A DNA stretch of 64,000 nt from Pseudomonas sp. CFII64 (GCF_000416235.1 NZ_ATLO01000049.1:372001-436000); one strand, 5' to 3'. Positions 10,674 through 19,372 are shown, counted from the stretch's first letter. Notes: generated by a model not told the origin, from the letters alone. Translations and numbers: made by a program.

Positions 10674-11267
10674 TCAGCTCACCGATTTCGCCAGTTGAAA
10701 ATCCATATATTCGTACGCGATCTGTTGCGCTTGTTCGGTGTCGAAGGCATCGCCCGACAGCGCGCCGCGCAACCATAAACCGTCGATCAGGGCCGCCAGG
10801 CCACGGGCTGCGCTACGCGCTTGCTCCAGCGGCAAGACGCGGCGGAACTGACAGCACAGGTTCGAATACAGGCGGTGATCGTTGATCCGCTGCAACCTGT
10901 GCAAGGACGGTTGGTGCATGCTGGTGGCCCAAAAGGCCAGCCAGGTTTTCATTGCCGGGCCGTTGACCTGGCTGGCGTCGAAGTTGCCTTCGATGATCAC
11001 TTGCAGATGCGCCCGCGGGCTGTCATCGGTCAGCGCCTGTCGGCGGTCGCTGACATTGGCGATCAAGGCGTTCATCAGATGGCGCATGGTGGCCGCGATC
11101 AGGCCGTTCTTGTCCTGAAAATAATGGCTGATGATGCCGTTGGAGACACCCGCCAGACGGGCGATCAACGCGATGCTGGCGTCGCCCATTCCGACCTGAT
11201 CGACCGCAGTGAGCGTGGCCTGGATCAGTTGTTGACGTCGAATGGGTTGCATACCGACCTTGGGCAT
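10674..11267 (-). CDS. betI: Choline-responsive TetR-family repressor BetI
   Basis: 197 residues. N-terminal TetR helix-turn-helix (~10-55: RRQQLIQATLTAVDQVGMGD, then IARLAGVSNGIISHYFQDKN), followed by the alpha-helical ligand domain with the BetI-specific stretch AMKTWLAFWATSMHQPSLHRLQ. BetI represses betIBA and releases DNA on binding choline. First gene of the operon. A palindrome overlapping its -35 region (11337-11352) is the likely autoregulatory operator. The start ATGCCCAAGGTCGG lies at 11267. Confidence 0.96.
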   Translation of the reverse strand: MPKVGMQPIRRQQLIQATLTAVDQVGMGDASIALIARLAGVSNGIISHYFQDKNGLIAATMRHLMNALIANVSDRRQALTDDSPRAHLQVIIEGNFDASQVNGPAMKTWLAFWATSMHQPSLHRLQRINDHRLYSNLCCQFRRVLPLEQARSAARGLAALIDGLWLRGALSGDAFDTEQAQQIAYEYMDFQLAKSVS

Positions 11268-11322
11268 ATCGTTGAATCTCCTGGTTCGCCGGACTGATCG
11301 CAGTGCCTGAAATGGCTGGGCC

Positions 11323-11352
11323 AGTCTAAAGATTTTTTATTGAACGTTCAAT
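11323..11352 (-). promoter_or_regulatory. betIBA promoter with overlapping BetI operator
   Basis: On the minus strand TTGAAC (11351-11346) and TAGACT (11328-11323) are separated by exactly 17 bases, a sigma70-type promoter 56 bases before betI. The perfect palindrome ATTGAACGTTCAAT (11339-11352) covers the -35 box, and the flanks ATTGATTGAACGTTCAATAA resemble the operator described for enterobacterial BetI. Binding there would exclude RNA polymerase. The match is by eye. Confidence 0.7.
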
Positions 11353-11400
11353 CAATAAAAAAGCAGGGGCGCGCGGAAAGGGGTGAAACTCAGTGCGTCG

Positions 11401-11555
11401 CTCCCGGCTAAAGCCGGTCCTACGGGCCTTGTGCGATCCGTAGGAGCGGCTTCAGCCGCGAGGTATTCAGTCGCGTTTATCGTCTAGAACGCCCTTCCGG
11501 CTAAATCCGGTCCTACGGGCCTCGTGCAATCCGTAGGAGCGGCTTTAGCCGCGAG
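11401..11555. repeat. Two consecutive mixed REP pairs (type B + type A, twice)
   Basis: Four REPs at 11401-11423 (B), 11440-11462 (A), 11494-11516 (B variant, CTTCCGGCTAAATCCGG) and 11533-11555 (A). Each doublet joins one CCGGC-stem copy and one GCGGC-stem copy, and the linkers (CGGGCCTTGTGCGATCC and CGGGCCTCGTGCAATCC) are near-identical, so one doublet is a copy of the other, period 93. They lie between choV and the bet promoter. Confidence 0.9.
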
Positions 11556-11568
11556 GGCGGTGCTGCGT

Positions 11569-12747
11569 TTAACCGAGGTTTTTACCCAAAAGCGCGTGAT
11601 ACAGCTCGCTGTCACCCAGAATACCGACCACTTGATTGCCGTCTTGCAGCACCAGCTTGTTGCCGGTCTGGTAGCGGATCTGCAACGCGTCGCGCATGCC
11701 GATGTTGGAGTCTACCAGGGTCGGGCGGCGGTTGAGGGTGTCCATTGGCTGGCCTGGTGCCCAGTTTTGCAGGTCAAGCTGACCCGCACCCTGGCGTGCA
11801 CCTTTGATGGTGTTGCCTTCGGCCAGATCGAGCCATGAATCGACGCCCGGATCGAGGCAGACCGAGCCGTTGATCTTGGTGCAATTGTCCAGCGTGCGCA
11901 TCAGGCTGCGGCCGCACAGAACATTGAGCGGATTGGTGTGGGCGACGAAAGTGCGTACATAGTCATCGGCCGGGTTGAGGACGATTTCTTCCGGCACGCT
12001 GTATTGCACGATGCGGCCGTCTTTCATGATCGCGATCCGGCTGCCCAGTTTCAGGGCTTCATCAAGGTCGTGACTCACGAACACGATGGTTTTGCTCAAC
12101 TTGTTCTGCAGTTCCAGCAGTTCGTCCTGCAAGCCTTGGCGGATCAGTGGATCGAGGGCGGAGAAGGGTTCATCCATCAGCAGGATATCGGCGTCCATGG
12201 CCAGCGCCCGGGCCAGGCCGACACGTTGCTGCATGCCGCCGGACAGTTCGTCGGGTTTCTTGTTACGCCATTGGGTCAGGCCCACCAGTTCGAGTTTTTC
12301 ATCGACCAGCTTGCGCCGTTCCTTTTCCGGGCGACCCTGCATTTCCAGGCCGAAGCTGATGTTCTCGCGCACCGTCAGCCACGGCATCAAGGCGAACTTC
12401 TGGAAGACCATGGCGATACGCTTGGTGCGCATCATTTTCAGTTCGGCGGGCGTGCAGGACGCAATGTTGATCTGCGAACCTTCATGCTCGACGTACAGCG
12501 CGCCACGGCTCACGGTGTTGAGGCCGTTGATACAGCGCAACAGGCTGGATTTGCCGGAACCGGACAAGCCCATAAGCACGCAGATTTCGCCCTTTTGAAC
12601 CTCCAGGCTGGCTTTTTCCACCCCGACGATCTGGCCGGTTTTTTTCAGAATCTGGTCACGCGTCAGGCCTTCATCCAGCAACTTGAGGGCCTCACGCGGA
12701 TCCTTGGAGAAGATAACGTCTACCTTGTCGAATTTGATGATGCTCAT
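11569..12747 (-). CDS. choV: Choline ABC transporter ATP-binding protein ChoV (CbcV)
   Basis: 392 residues. ATPase of a quaternary-amine ABC importer (OpuA/ProV family). Walker A GLSGSGKSS, the signature LSGGMQQRVGLARALA, Walker B LLMDEPFSALDP, and switch His in VFVSHDLDEAL are all present. A C-terminal part (~280-392) resembling the CBS region of ProV-type subunits ends with GNQVVGILGDSELYHALLGK. The start overlaps the choW stop by four bases (ATGA). In P. aeruginosa the equivalent cbcXWV cassette takes choline, betaine and carnitine binding proteins, and its core is induced through GbdR. Confidence 0.95.
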   Translation of the reverse strand: MSIIKFDKVDVIFSKDPREALKLLDEGLTRDQILKKTGQIVGVEKASLEVQKGEICVLMGLSGSGKSSLLRCINGLNTVSRGALYVEHEGSQINIASCTPAELKMMRTKRIAMVFQKFALMPWLTVRENISFGLEMQGRPEKERRKLVDEKLELVGLTQWRNKKPDELSGGMQQRVGLARALAMDADILLMDEPFSALDPLIRQGLQDELLELQNKLSKTIVFVSHDLDEALKLGSRIAIMKDGRIVQYSVPEEIVLNPADDYVRTFVAHTNPLNVLCGRSLMRTLDNCTKINGSVCLDPGVDSWLDLAEGNTIKGARQGAGQLDLQNWAPGQPMDTLNRRPTLVDSNIGMRDALQIRYQTGNKLVLQDGNQVVGILGDSELYHALLGKNLG

Positions 12748-13589
12748 GCGTCAGCCCTCACCTTGGCGTCGGGTTGTTTGCAGATACGGTCGAGCATGAT
12801 TGCCAGCAGTACGATCGCCAGGCCTGCTTCGAAGCCCAGGGCGATGTCAGCGGTGTTCAATGCGTTGACCACAGGTTTGCCCAGGCCGTCGGCACCTACC
12901 AGTGCGGCGATTACCACCATCGATAGCGAAAGCATGATGCATTGGGTAATGCCGGCAGCGATGCTCGGCATGGCGTAAGGCAGTTCGATGCGCGTCAGCA
13001 ACTGGCGTCGCGATGAGCCAAAGGCTTTGCCGGCATCGAGCAATTCGTGGGGTACATCGCGGATACCCAGATACGTCAGGCGGATCGGCGCGGCAATGGC
13101 GAAGACCACCGTTGAAATCAGACCAGGCACAACGCCCAGGCCGAACAGCGTCAGGGTAGGGATCAGGTAAACGAAGGTCGGAACCGTCTGCATCAAGTCC
13201 AGAATCGGCCGCATGATGGTGTAGAACATCGGTTTGTGGGCGGCAATGATGCCCAGCGGCACGCCGATCAATACGCAGACGAAGGTGGCGAACAGCACCT
13301 GCGCCAGGGTTTCCATGGTCTGAACCCAGTAACCCAGGTTGAGGATCAGCAGAAACGAGATGATGACGAAAACCGTCAGGCCCCATTTGCGCTGGATGAA
13401 GTGCGCGAGCAAGGCAATCAAGCCGATCAACACAAGAGGATTGAACCAGGTCAACGAAGACGTCAGGCCGTGGATCATGGTCTCCAGCGTAGACGCGATC
13501 GCATCGAAAGTGCTGGCACCGTGTTGGGTCAGCCATTCGACGAAGGCCGCGATGTACTCGCCAAGAGGAATTTTATGATCTGTGAACAT
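12744..13589 (-). CDS. choW: Choline ABC transporter permease ChoW (CbcW)
   Basis: 281 residues with about six hydrophobic segments. The EAA-type coupling loop is DVPHELLDAGKAFGSSRRQLLTRIELPYAMPSIAAGI, typical of ProW-like permeases. Embedded in the inner membrane, it forms the channel energised by ChoV and fed by ChoX. Four-base overlap with choV downstream, 67 bases after choX. Confidence 0.95.
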   Translation of the reverse strand: MFTDHKIPLGEYIAAFVEWLTQHGASTFDAIASTLETMIHGLTSSLTWFNPLVLIGLIALLAHFIQRKWGLTVFVIISFLLILNLGYWVQTMETLAQVLFATFVCVLIGVPLGIIAAHKPMFYTIMRPILDLMQTVPTFVYLIPTLTLFGLGVVPGLISTVVFAIAAPIRLTYLGIRDVPHELLDAGKAFGSSRRQLLTRIELPYAMPSIAAGITQCIMLSLSMVVIAALVGADGLGKPVVNALNTADIALGFEAGLAIVLLAIMLDRICKQPDAKVRADA

Positions 13590-13656
13590 GGTTTCGGTTA
13601 TCCGCTTGCGGGAGGAAATGGGGACAACAGGCGGGCAAGCCCGCCTGCCTGTCGGA

Positions 13657-14604
13657 TTACTTCGTCAGCTTGGCTTTTGCAGCCTCCAGGCCTGGTTTTC
13701 CGTCAACAGTGGTGACGCCGGCAAGCCAGGTGTCGAGCACTTGCGGGTTGGCTTTGAGCCATGCCTTGGCGGCTACGTCAGGCTTCATCTTGTCATCCAG
13801 AACCTTGCCCATCAGCGAGCTTTCCATGTTCAGGGTGAACGACAGGTTTTTCAGCAACTGGCCCACGTTGCTGCATTCCTGCGCATAGCCTTTGCGGGTG
13901 TTGGTGTAGATCGTGGCCTGGCCGAAGTTCGGACCGAAAAAGTCGTCACCGCCAGTCAGGTACTGCATTTTGAAACGGGTGTTCATCGGATGCGGTTCCC
14001 AGCCCAGGAACACCACATCGGTGCCGCGACGTGAAGCGCGATCAACTTGCGACAACATGCCAGCTTCGCTGGACTCCACGACTTTGAAACCTGCGGCCTT
14101 GAGGCCGAAGGCGTCCTTGTCGATCATGCTCTGGATCAGGCGGTTGCCGTCGTTGCCTGGCTCGATGCCGTAAATCTTGCCGTCGAGCTCTTTCTTGAAT
14201 TTGGCGATATCGGCGAAGTCATGCAGGCCTTTGTCGTACAGCGCTTGCGGGACAGCCAGGGTGTATTTGGCGTTTTCCAGATTGGCGCGCACGGTTTCGA
14301 CAGTGCCGGCTTCACGATAAGCCTTGATGTCGTTTTCCATGGTCGGCATCCAGTTGCCGAGGAAAACGTCCATGTTCTTGCCGTCGGCCAGGGACTTGTA
14401 GGTCACCGGCACGGAAATCATCGTGGTTTTGGTCTTGTAGCCCAGGGACTCAAGCACAGCACTGGTCACAGCGGTGGTGACCGTGATGTCTGTCCAGCCG
14501 ACATCGGAAAAGTTGACGGTATTGCACTGCGCCGGCTCGGCCGCCTGCGCCAGCATTGGCAATCCCAGCGCGACAGCCAGTAGCAGTGATTTTGAACCTT
14601 TCAT
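13657..14604 (-). CDS. choX: Choline ABC transporter periplasmic binding protein ChoX
   Basis: 315 residues from ATG 14604, which has AAGGAGTCCACCC in front; the longer frame upstream lacks a ribosome site. A Sec signal peptide MKGSKSLLLAVALG…LAQA with cleavage near residue 22 is evident. The mature part belongs to the OpuAC (glycine betaine/choline-binding) family: NTVNFSDVGWTDITVTTAV, DVFLGNWMPTMENDIKAYR, and the FLGWEPHPMNTRF segment carrying aromatic/ligand contacts. First gene of the choXWV operon, divergent from gbdR. Confidence 0.94.
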   Translation of the reverse strand: MKGSKSLLLAVALGLPMLAQAAEPAQCNTVNFSDVGWTDITVTTAVTSAVLESLGYKTKTTMISVPVTYKSLADGKNMDVFLGNWMPTMENDIKAYREAGTVETVRANLENAKYTLAVPQALYDKGLHDFADIAKFKKELDGKIYGIEPGNDGNRLIQSMIDKDAFGLKAAGFKVVESSEAGMLSQVDRASRRGTDVVFLGWEPHPMNTRFKMQYLTGGDDFFGPNFGQATIYTNTRKGYAQECSNVGQLLKNLSFTLNMESSLMGKVLDDKMKPDVAAKAWLKANPQVLDTWLAGVTTVDGKPGLEAAKAKLTK

Positions 14605-15133
14605 GGGTGGACTCCTTTGGTTTTTCTTCCCGCTATCAGCTTGTGCAAGCCTGACGCGATTTATGTTTTTTCGGCTGAACGAAAAGGCGTAAAGCAAAAG
14701 CTCTTTCACTGCGGCTGGCGATCGAGTCGACACCGATCATGTAACAGCCCAAATCAAACGCCTACAGGGGGCGTCGTAACCAGTACATACAGGGTCGCAT
14801 CCAGTGTCGGTGACGTCGCTTATGGATTTTTTCTCCGCTGTAAGCGCCCTTTTCCTACGGGAATAGGGCTAAAACCGGCATAAAGCAGGGCACAAAGGCG
14901 CTGTACGACATTCGCGACGTTGGTGAGCATGGATGGGTCGGTGTGAGACGCCGTCGTACCGGAAAAAAGCCTGATGATGCGATTTGATCGGCGGATCGCA
15001 ATCAGCGTAGCAGCTGCAGCACGCAGTTTTTGGATGGCCGTTTGGGTATTCCGTTCAATGTGCAAGGCGTCTGGCATCAAACGTGTGGCAGCGAGCGGCG
15101 CATCTCCCCCGATCTGCAAACCTCGGATAACGT

Positions 15134-15157
15134 CTTCGCGAGCAAGCTCGCTCCCAC
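15134..15157 (-). repeat. Single REP of another class (GCGAGCTTGCTCGC stem)
   Basis: Plus strand reads CTTCGCGAGCAAGCTCGCTC followed by CCAC; the minus strand is the GTGGGAGCGAGCTTGCTCGC class known from fluorescent pseudomonads. A singleton with no inverted partner nearby. Confidence 0.8.
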
Positions 15158-15236
15158 GGTGAAGAGTGCTGACGCTGGTCACTGCTCGCTTATCGAACAC
15201 CCCGCTCGATTGGCGCCACCTTTTGGCGCGCAGGCC

Positions 15237-15265
15237 CGGGAACATGGCGCTAAGCCATGTTCCCG
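15237..15265. other. Strong GC hairpin in intergenic DNA
   Basis: CGGGAACATGG (15237-15247) and CCATGTTCCCG (15255-15265) pair perfectly over 11 bp around the loop CGCTAAG. There is no T-tract on either side, so it is not a standard terminator. A second smaller stem, TTGGCGCCACCTTTTGGCGC, precedes it at about 15210-15228. Could be part of an untranslated RNA or a repeat element. Confidence 0.6.
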
Positions 15266-15555
15266 TGCTTTGAGTGACACTCATATCCGGCCGCTCGTTT
15301 CTGTCTTCTCACAAGTGCTACCGAATTGCTCACCCGGTCAACGGTAGCAAGGCTTGTAAATCCCCCGCGTCGCGAATCGACAACTCAGGTCGCTGCTGAA
15401 TAGACGCATCACGACGTCGTTTTCAGGGGTTATTGAATAGCCATCCAACTTTAGGCATGGCATTTGCGTTGTCATTACAAAGCCCTGCTGAACATGGGGC
15501 AATAACAAGAGCCTGTGCCTGGGCCAACAACTGCTTTGTGTGAGGAGATACCGTG

Positions 15556-16659
15556 ATGAATTCGTCCAACTCCGGGGCCCAACCCCAGAATCGTGCACCA
15601 CAATCCATCGGCTTCCTGCTGCTGGACAACTTCACGCTGATCTCCCTCGCATCAGCGGTTGAGCCGCTGCGCATGGCCAACCAGCTGTCTGGCCGCGAGC
15701 TGTATCGCTGGACCACGTTGACGGCCGATGGCGGCCAGGTCTGGGCCAGCGATGGTCTGCAGATCACCCCGGACGCTGCGATGGCCAAGGCACCAGCGCT
15801 GGACACCATCATCGTCTGCGGCGGCGTCGGCATTCAGCGCACCGTGAGCCGTGAGCATGTGAGCTGGCTGCAAAGCCAGGCGCGGCAGTCCAAGCGTCTG
15901 GGCGCGGTCTGCACCGGTAGCTGGGCATTGGCCTGTGCTGGCCTGCTCGATGGTTTCGATTGCAGCGTGCATTGGGAATGTCTGGCCTCGATGCAGGAAG
16001 CCTTCCCGCGCGTGGCGATGAGTACCCGCTTGTTCACCCTGGACCGCAACCGCTTCACCAGCTCCGGCGGCACCGCGCCACTGGACATGATGCTGCACCT
16101 GATCAGCCGCGATCATGGCCGTGAACTGTCGGCGGCAATCTCGGAGATGTTCGTCTACGAGCGCATTCGTAACGAGCAGGATCACCAGCGCGTGCCGCTC
16201 AAGCACATGCTCGGTACCAATCAGCCGAAACTGCAGGAAATCGTCGCGCTGATGGAAGCCAACCTCGAAGAGCCTATCGATCTGGACGAGCTGGCGGTTT
16301 ACGTCGCGGTCTCCCGGCGTCAACTGGAGCGGCTGTTCCAGAAATACCTGCATTGCTCGCCATCGCGCTATTACTTGAAGCTGCGCCTGATCCGCGCCCG
16401 GCAACTGCTCAAGCAAACGCCGATGTCGATCATCGAAGTGGCGTCGGTCTGCGGCTTCGTGTCCACGCCGCACTTCTCCAAGTGCTACCGCGAATACTTC
16501 GGCATCCCGCCACGCGACGAACGCGTCGGCTCCAACACCACCCAGCAAGTGGCCATGATGCCAATCCCGCAAGCCCTCGTCCTGGCCCCGCTGTCAGGCC
16601 CGCTGTCAGCGTTGAGTCAGGCGAGGAATGAATCGACGTTTGCGAGTGTGAGGTTGTAA
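15556..16659 (+). CDS. gbdR: GATase1-like AraC-family activator GbdR
   Basis: 367 residues from ATG 15556, with GAGGAG eight bases upstream; the in-frame GTG at 15553 is possible but spaced less well. An N-terminal DJ-1/PfpI-like sensor (~18-190, IGFLLLDNFTLISLASAVEP, GAVCTGSWALACAGLLDG) is followed by an AraC HTH (~235-330, LDELAVYVAVSRRQLERLFQ, VCGFVSTPHFSKCYREYFG). P. aeruginosa GbdR has the same length and neighbours; it senses glycine betaine/dimethylglycine and activates their catabolism and choline uptake. Here it is directly divergent from choX, without the sdaB and betT genes found in P. aeruginosa. The call rests on architecture, length and context. Confidence 0.88.
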   Translation: MNSSNSGAQPQNRAPQSIGFLLLDNFTLISLASAVEPLRMANQLSGRELYRWTTLTADGGQVWASDGLQITPDAAMAKAPALDTIIVCGGVGIQRTVSREHVSWLQSQARQSKRLGAVCTGSWALACAGLLDGFDCSVHWECLASMQEAFPRVAMSTRLFTLDRNRFTSSGGTAPLDMMLHLISRDHGRELSAAISEMFVYERIRNEQDHQRVPLKHMLGTNQPKLQEIVALMEANLEEPIDLDELAVYVAVSRRQLERLFQKYLHCSPSRYYLKLRLIRARQLLKQTPMSIIEVASVCGFVSTPHFSKCYREYFGIPPRDERVGSNTTQQVAMMPIPQALVLAPLSGPLSALSQARNESTFASVRL

Positions 16660-16697
16660 CAAGCCTGATCGGTCAGGGATTGGGCAACACAGAATCA

Positions 16698-16899
16698 GGT
16701 AGGAGGGGACTTGTCCCCGAAGAGGCAGGCGCAAGCGCGGAAGATATTCCTGCTCAGCCCCGACGCCTTCCCGGACAAGTCCGGTCCTACCGGGCAATAC
16801 AAAATCCGGTAGGAGGGGACTTGTCCCCGAAGAGGCCGGTGCAGGCGCTGAAGATATTCCTGCTCAGCCCCGACGCCTTCCCGGACAAGTCCGGACCCT
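16698..16899. repeat. Tandem duplication (period 110) of a mixed REP doublet
   Basis: Unit 1 is ~16698-16790, unit 2 ~16808-16899. Each starts with GTAGGAGGGGACTTGTCCCC and ends with the inverted copy of the CCGGAC class (CTTCCCGGACAAGTCCGG). The ~45 bases between them, including GAAGATATTCCTGCTCAGCC, are also conserved, with a few substitutions. The unit therefore amplified as a whole. Lies between gbdR and the 86-aa gene. Confidence 0.9.
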
Positions 16900-16909
16900 A
16901 AGAAGTCAT

Positions 16910-17170
16910 TTACCCGTGATTCTTCTTATAAGCTGCCAGCGCTGGCAGCAACTGTTGATCAATCGCCTGGCGCACTGCCGGCAAGATCGTTGCGCTGCCG
17001 GTGAGCATTTGTTCTACCAGACGACGCAGGGCGGTGGCGCGTTCGACGGTCAGGCCGCAGACGGCTTGGGAACAGGCCTGTTCGGCAGTCGCGCCGGAAG
17101 GCATTTCGAAACCGATCGCTCTGAGCTGGCTGATCAAGTCTTCCTGGTCAATCAAGTCTGCGTGCATCAT
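16910..17170 (-). CDS. Small conserved-looking protein of unknown function, 86 aa
   Basis: 86 residues, no signal peptide or membrane segment, largely helical, with Ala- and Leu-rich heptads (ERATALRRLVEQMLTGSATI, PAVRQAIDQQLLPALAAYKK). GGAG stands eight bases before ATG 17170. Codon use is like its neighbours, which supports a real gene. I do not recognise a family. Stand-alone, downstream-facing to gbdR. Confidence 0.6.
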   Translation of the reverse strand: MMHADLIDQEDLISQLRAIGFEMPSGATAEQACSQAVCGLTVERATALRRLVEQMLTGSATILPAVRQAIDQQLLPALAAYKKNHG

Positions 17171-17502
17171 CCCGTGCGCTCCTTTTTTGTGAGGTAGGGT
17201 CTGATTCTGGTGGTGCTCGCGGTTGTCGGCAAGGGGCGGGGCCAGCGATGTCTGGGGCGCCTACGAGCATGTCGTTTTCGGGCAACTCCGCTGGCGGGCG
17301 ACAGGGCAAACTGGCCTGGCTGAATGCGCGGTCAATGGTTTGGTCACCCTCTTGGCTGCGCAGTATCTTCAGCCCCGGTTTTTGCGACGGCTTTACCGGG
17401 TATTTTTTTGCCCGAAAAATGACCGGCTGGCTCCTGCGGCGTGGCGGCGATCTGCTAATCCTCCCTCGATTTGCTAAACTCCGCTGCCTTCCAGGAGTTG
17501 CC
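17171..17502. other. 332-base gap before rlmJ, nothing recognised
   Basis: Divergent spacer between the 86-aa gene and rlmJ. It must contain both promoters. AT-rich patches occur at ~17400-17420 and 17450-17480 (TGCTAATC, GCTAAACT). No repeat, terminator or further frame that I trust. Confidence 0.5.
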
Positions 17503-18339
17503 ATGAATTACCGTCACGCCTTCCACGCCGGCAACCACGCCGATGTATTCAAACACCTTGTCCTGACTCGTTTGTTCGCCCTGATGGCGCGCAAGGAGCA
17601 GCCGTTCGCCTATATCGACAGCCACGCCGGGCTGGGTTTGTATGACCTCAAAGGTGATCAGGCCAGTCGCACCGGCGAATACCTCGAAGGCATCGCCCGC
17701 CTGTGGGATGCACCGGATCTGCCTGCAATGGCTGCGGATTACATGCAGCTGCTGCACGACATGAACCCCAATGGCGAGCTGCGTTATTACCCCGGTTCCC
17801 CGGAAATCGCCCGTCGTTCGACCCGCGAGCGCGACCGTATTCTGCTCAACGAGAAACATCCCGAAGACGGGCGCCTGCTCAAGGAAAACATGCGCGGCGA
17901 CCGTCGCGTGGCGGTGCATCTGGGTGAAGGCTGGCATGTGCCCCGCGCCTTGCTGCCGGTTGCGGAAAAACGCGCCGTGCTGCTGATCGATCCGCCGTTC
18001 GAGCAACTTGATGAGATGAAACGCTGTGCCGTGGCCTTGAAAGAGACCATCAGCCGCATGCGCCAGACCGTTGCGACGATCTGGTATCCGATCAAGGACC
18101 AGCGTTTGCTCAAGCGCTTCTATCAGGATCTGGCCGAAACCGGCGCGCCGAAGCTTTTGCGCGTTGAGTTGTACGTACACCCGCTGGACACGCCCGCGAG
18201 CCTCAACGGCTCAGGCCTGGTCATCGCCAACCCGCCTTGGGGCCTGGAAGAAGAACTGCGCGAATTGATGCCGTATCTGGCCAAAAAACTCGGGCAGACC
18301 CAGGGCGACTGGAAGATGGATTGGTTGATTGCGGAGTGA
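17503..18339 (+). CDS. rlmJ: 23S rRNA (adenine2030-N6)-methyltransferase RlmJ
   Basis: 278 residues from ATG 17503 with AGGAG at 17493-17497; the upstream extension of the frame has no start signal. SAM-dependent methylation of A2030 in 23S rRNA. The start MNYRHAFHAGNHADVFKHLV is nearly invariant in the family; YIDSHAGLGLYDL is the SAM site and D163-P-P-F166 the catalytic (D/N)PP(Y/F) motif. Monocistronic. Confidence 0.96.
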   Translation: MNYRHAFHAGNHADVFKHLVLTRLFALMARKEQPFAYIDSHAGLGLYDLKGDQASRTGEYLEGIARLWDAPDLPAMAADYMQLLHDMNPNGELRYYPGSPEIARRSTRERDRILLNEKHPEDGRLLKENMRGDRRVAVHLGEGWHVPRALLPVAEKRAVLLIDPPFEQLDEMKRCAVALKETISRMRQTVATIWYPIKDQRLLKRFYQDLAETGAPKLLRVELYVHPLDTPASLNGSGLVIANPPWGLEEELRELMPYLAKKLGQTQGDWKMDWLIAE

Positions 18340-18365
18340 CGGCACCCTGCATGCGGTGAACGTGG

Positions 18366-18612
18366 CTCGCGGCTAAAGCCGCTCCTACGCAGAGGTGGCA
18401 TCTGGCGAAATCCGTAGGACCGGCTTTAGCCGGGAGGGCGTCATTTGCCTCCGTGCAAAACCTGGCGGCGAACGCTGCTCGCGGCTGAAGCCGCTCCTAC
18501 GCAGAGGTGGTATCCGGCGAAATCCGTAGGACCGGCTTTAGCCGGGAGGGCGTCTTTCGCGCCAGCACATAACCTGGCGGTGAACGCTGCTCGCGGCTGA
18601 AGCCGCTCCTGC
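18366..18612. repeat. Tandem REP array, five REPs, period 112
   Basis: Copies at 18366-18388, 18414-18436, 18478-18500, 18526-18548 and 18590-18612, alternating A (inverted) and B (direct). The A copies start exactly 112 bases apart three times, and the linker GCAGAGGTGG plus CGAAATCC is repeated, so this is a 112-base unit present two and a quarter times. It fills the rlmJ-msrA convergent gap. The last copy has CTCCTGC instead of CTCCTAC. Confidence 0.93.
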
Positions 18613-18625
18613 GGTGGTGGTGCCC

Positions 18626-19291
18626 TTACGAATTGTTCGCCAGACTCGGCGGCAAACACACCCCAGTGCCACCAATGCCGCAATAGCCCTCCGGGTTTTT
18701 CGCCAGGTATTGCTGGTGGTATGCCTCGGCGTAGAAGAAGGTCGGGGCTTCGTCGATTTTGGTGGTGATCGAACCCAGGCCGGCGTTGGTCAGTTCGGTC
18801 TGAAATTCGGCGGCGCTGGCTTTGGCGGCGGCGAGTTGGTCCGGTTTGGTGCAGTAGATAACCGAGCGGTATTGGGTGCCGATGTCGTTGCCTTGCCGCA
18901 TGCCCTGAGTCGGGTTGTGCGCTTCCCAGAACACTTTGAGCAATTGCTCGTAGCTGATTTTTTCCGGTTCGTAGACCACCAGCACCACTTCGCTGTGCCC
19001 GGTCAGGCCGGAGCAGACTTCTTCGTAAGTCGGGTTCGGCGTAATGCCGCCCGCGTAACCAACCGCAGTGCTGAACACGCCTTCTTGATTCCACAGCAGC
19101 CGTTCAGCGCCCCAGAAGCAGCCGAGACCGAAAATCGCGAATTCCACGCTGCCCGGAAACGGCCCCAGCAATGGATTGCCGTTGACGAAGTGGAACTCAG
19201 GAACCGAAATCGGGGTTTCACGGCCAGGCAGTGCCTGATCGGCGGTTGGGAGTACGTTTTTGTTCACAAGAATTTCCGAGCGCAGAGCCAT
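18626..19291 (-). CDS. msrA: Peptide methionine (S)-S-oxide reductase MsrA
   Basis: 221 residues from ATG 19291 (AGAGGAACAGGTTC upstream). Repairs oxidised methionine in proteins. Catalytic Cys58 lies in FGLGCFWGAERLLW. YAGGITPNPTYEEVCSGLTG, GHSEVVLVVY and the C-terminal resolving-Cys region PEGYCGIGGTGVCLPP are all present. The ~45-residue N-terminal extension (ALPGRETPISV) is normal for long MsrA. Next to dipA as in P. aeruginosa. Confidence 0.97.
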   Translation of the reverse strand: MALRSEILVNKNVLPTADQALPGRETPISVPEFHFVNGNPLLGPFPGSVEFAIFGLGCFWGAERLLWNQEGVFSTAVGYAGGITPNPTYEEVCSGLTGHSEVVLVVYEPEKISYEQLLKVFWEAHNPTQGMRQGNDIGTQYRSVIYCTKPDQLAAAKASAAEFQTELTNAGLGSITTKIDEAPTFFYAEAYHQQYLAKNPEGYCGIGGTGVCLPPSLANNS

Positions 19292-19372
19292 GAACCTGTT
19301 CCTCTTGGTAGGCACGGACGCGTGGTCCGTAAAGGTGGGTCAGGACGAATGAATGGTTGAACGTCTGAGGCT

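Larger units (their letters stand above)
14605..15555. other. 951-base choX-gbdR divergent intergenic region
   Basis: No convincing gene. The open frame of ~150 codons on the minus strand (15284-14820) runs through a REP copy and a hairpin and has no family look. What the region does hold: a foreign-type REP (15134-15157), a strong hairpin (15237-15265), and the promoter regions of choX (right after an AT-rich stretch 14640-14700) and gbdR (15440-15540). No individual GbdR site could be called by eye. Confidence 0.5.

Noticed and set aside
14820..15284. 154-codon minus-strand frame in the choX-gbdR gap
   Set aside because: Runs through a REP and a perfect hairpin; low similarity to any real protein type and no ribosome site.
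15553..15555. GTG start for gbdR
   Set aside because: ATG three bases later has better spacing to GAGGAG and gives the family length of 367 residues.
16698..18612. Possible CRISPR array because of repeated units
   Set aside because: Units are REP palindromes with 110-112 period and conserved, not variable, spacers; no cas genes.
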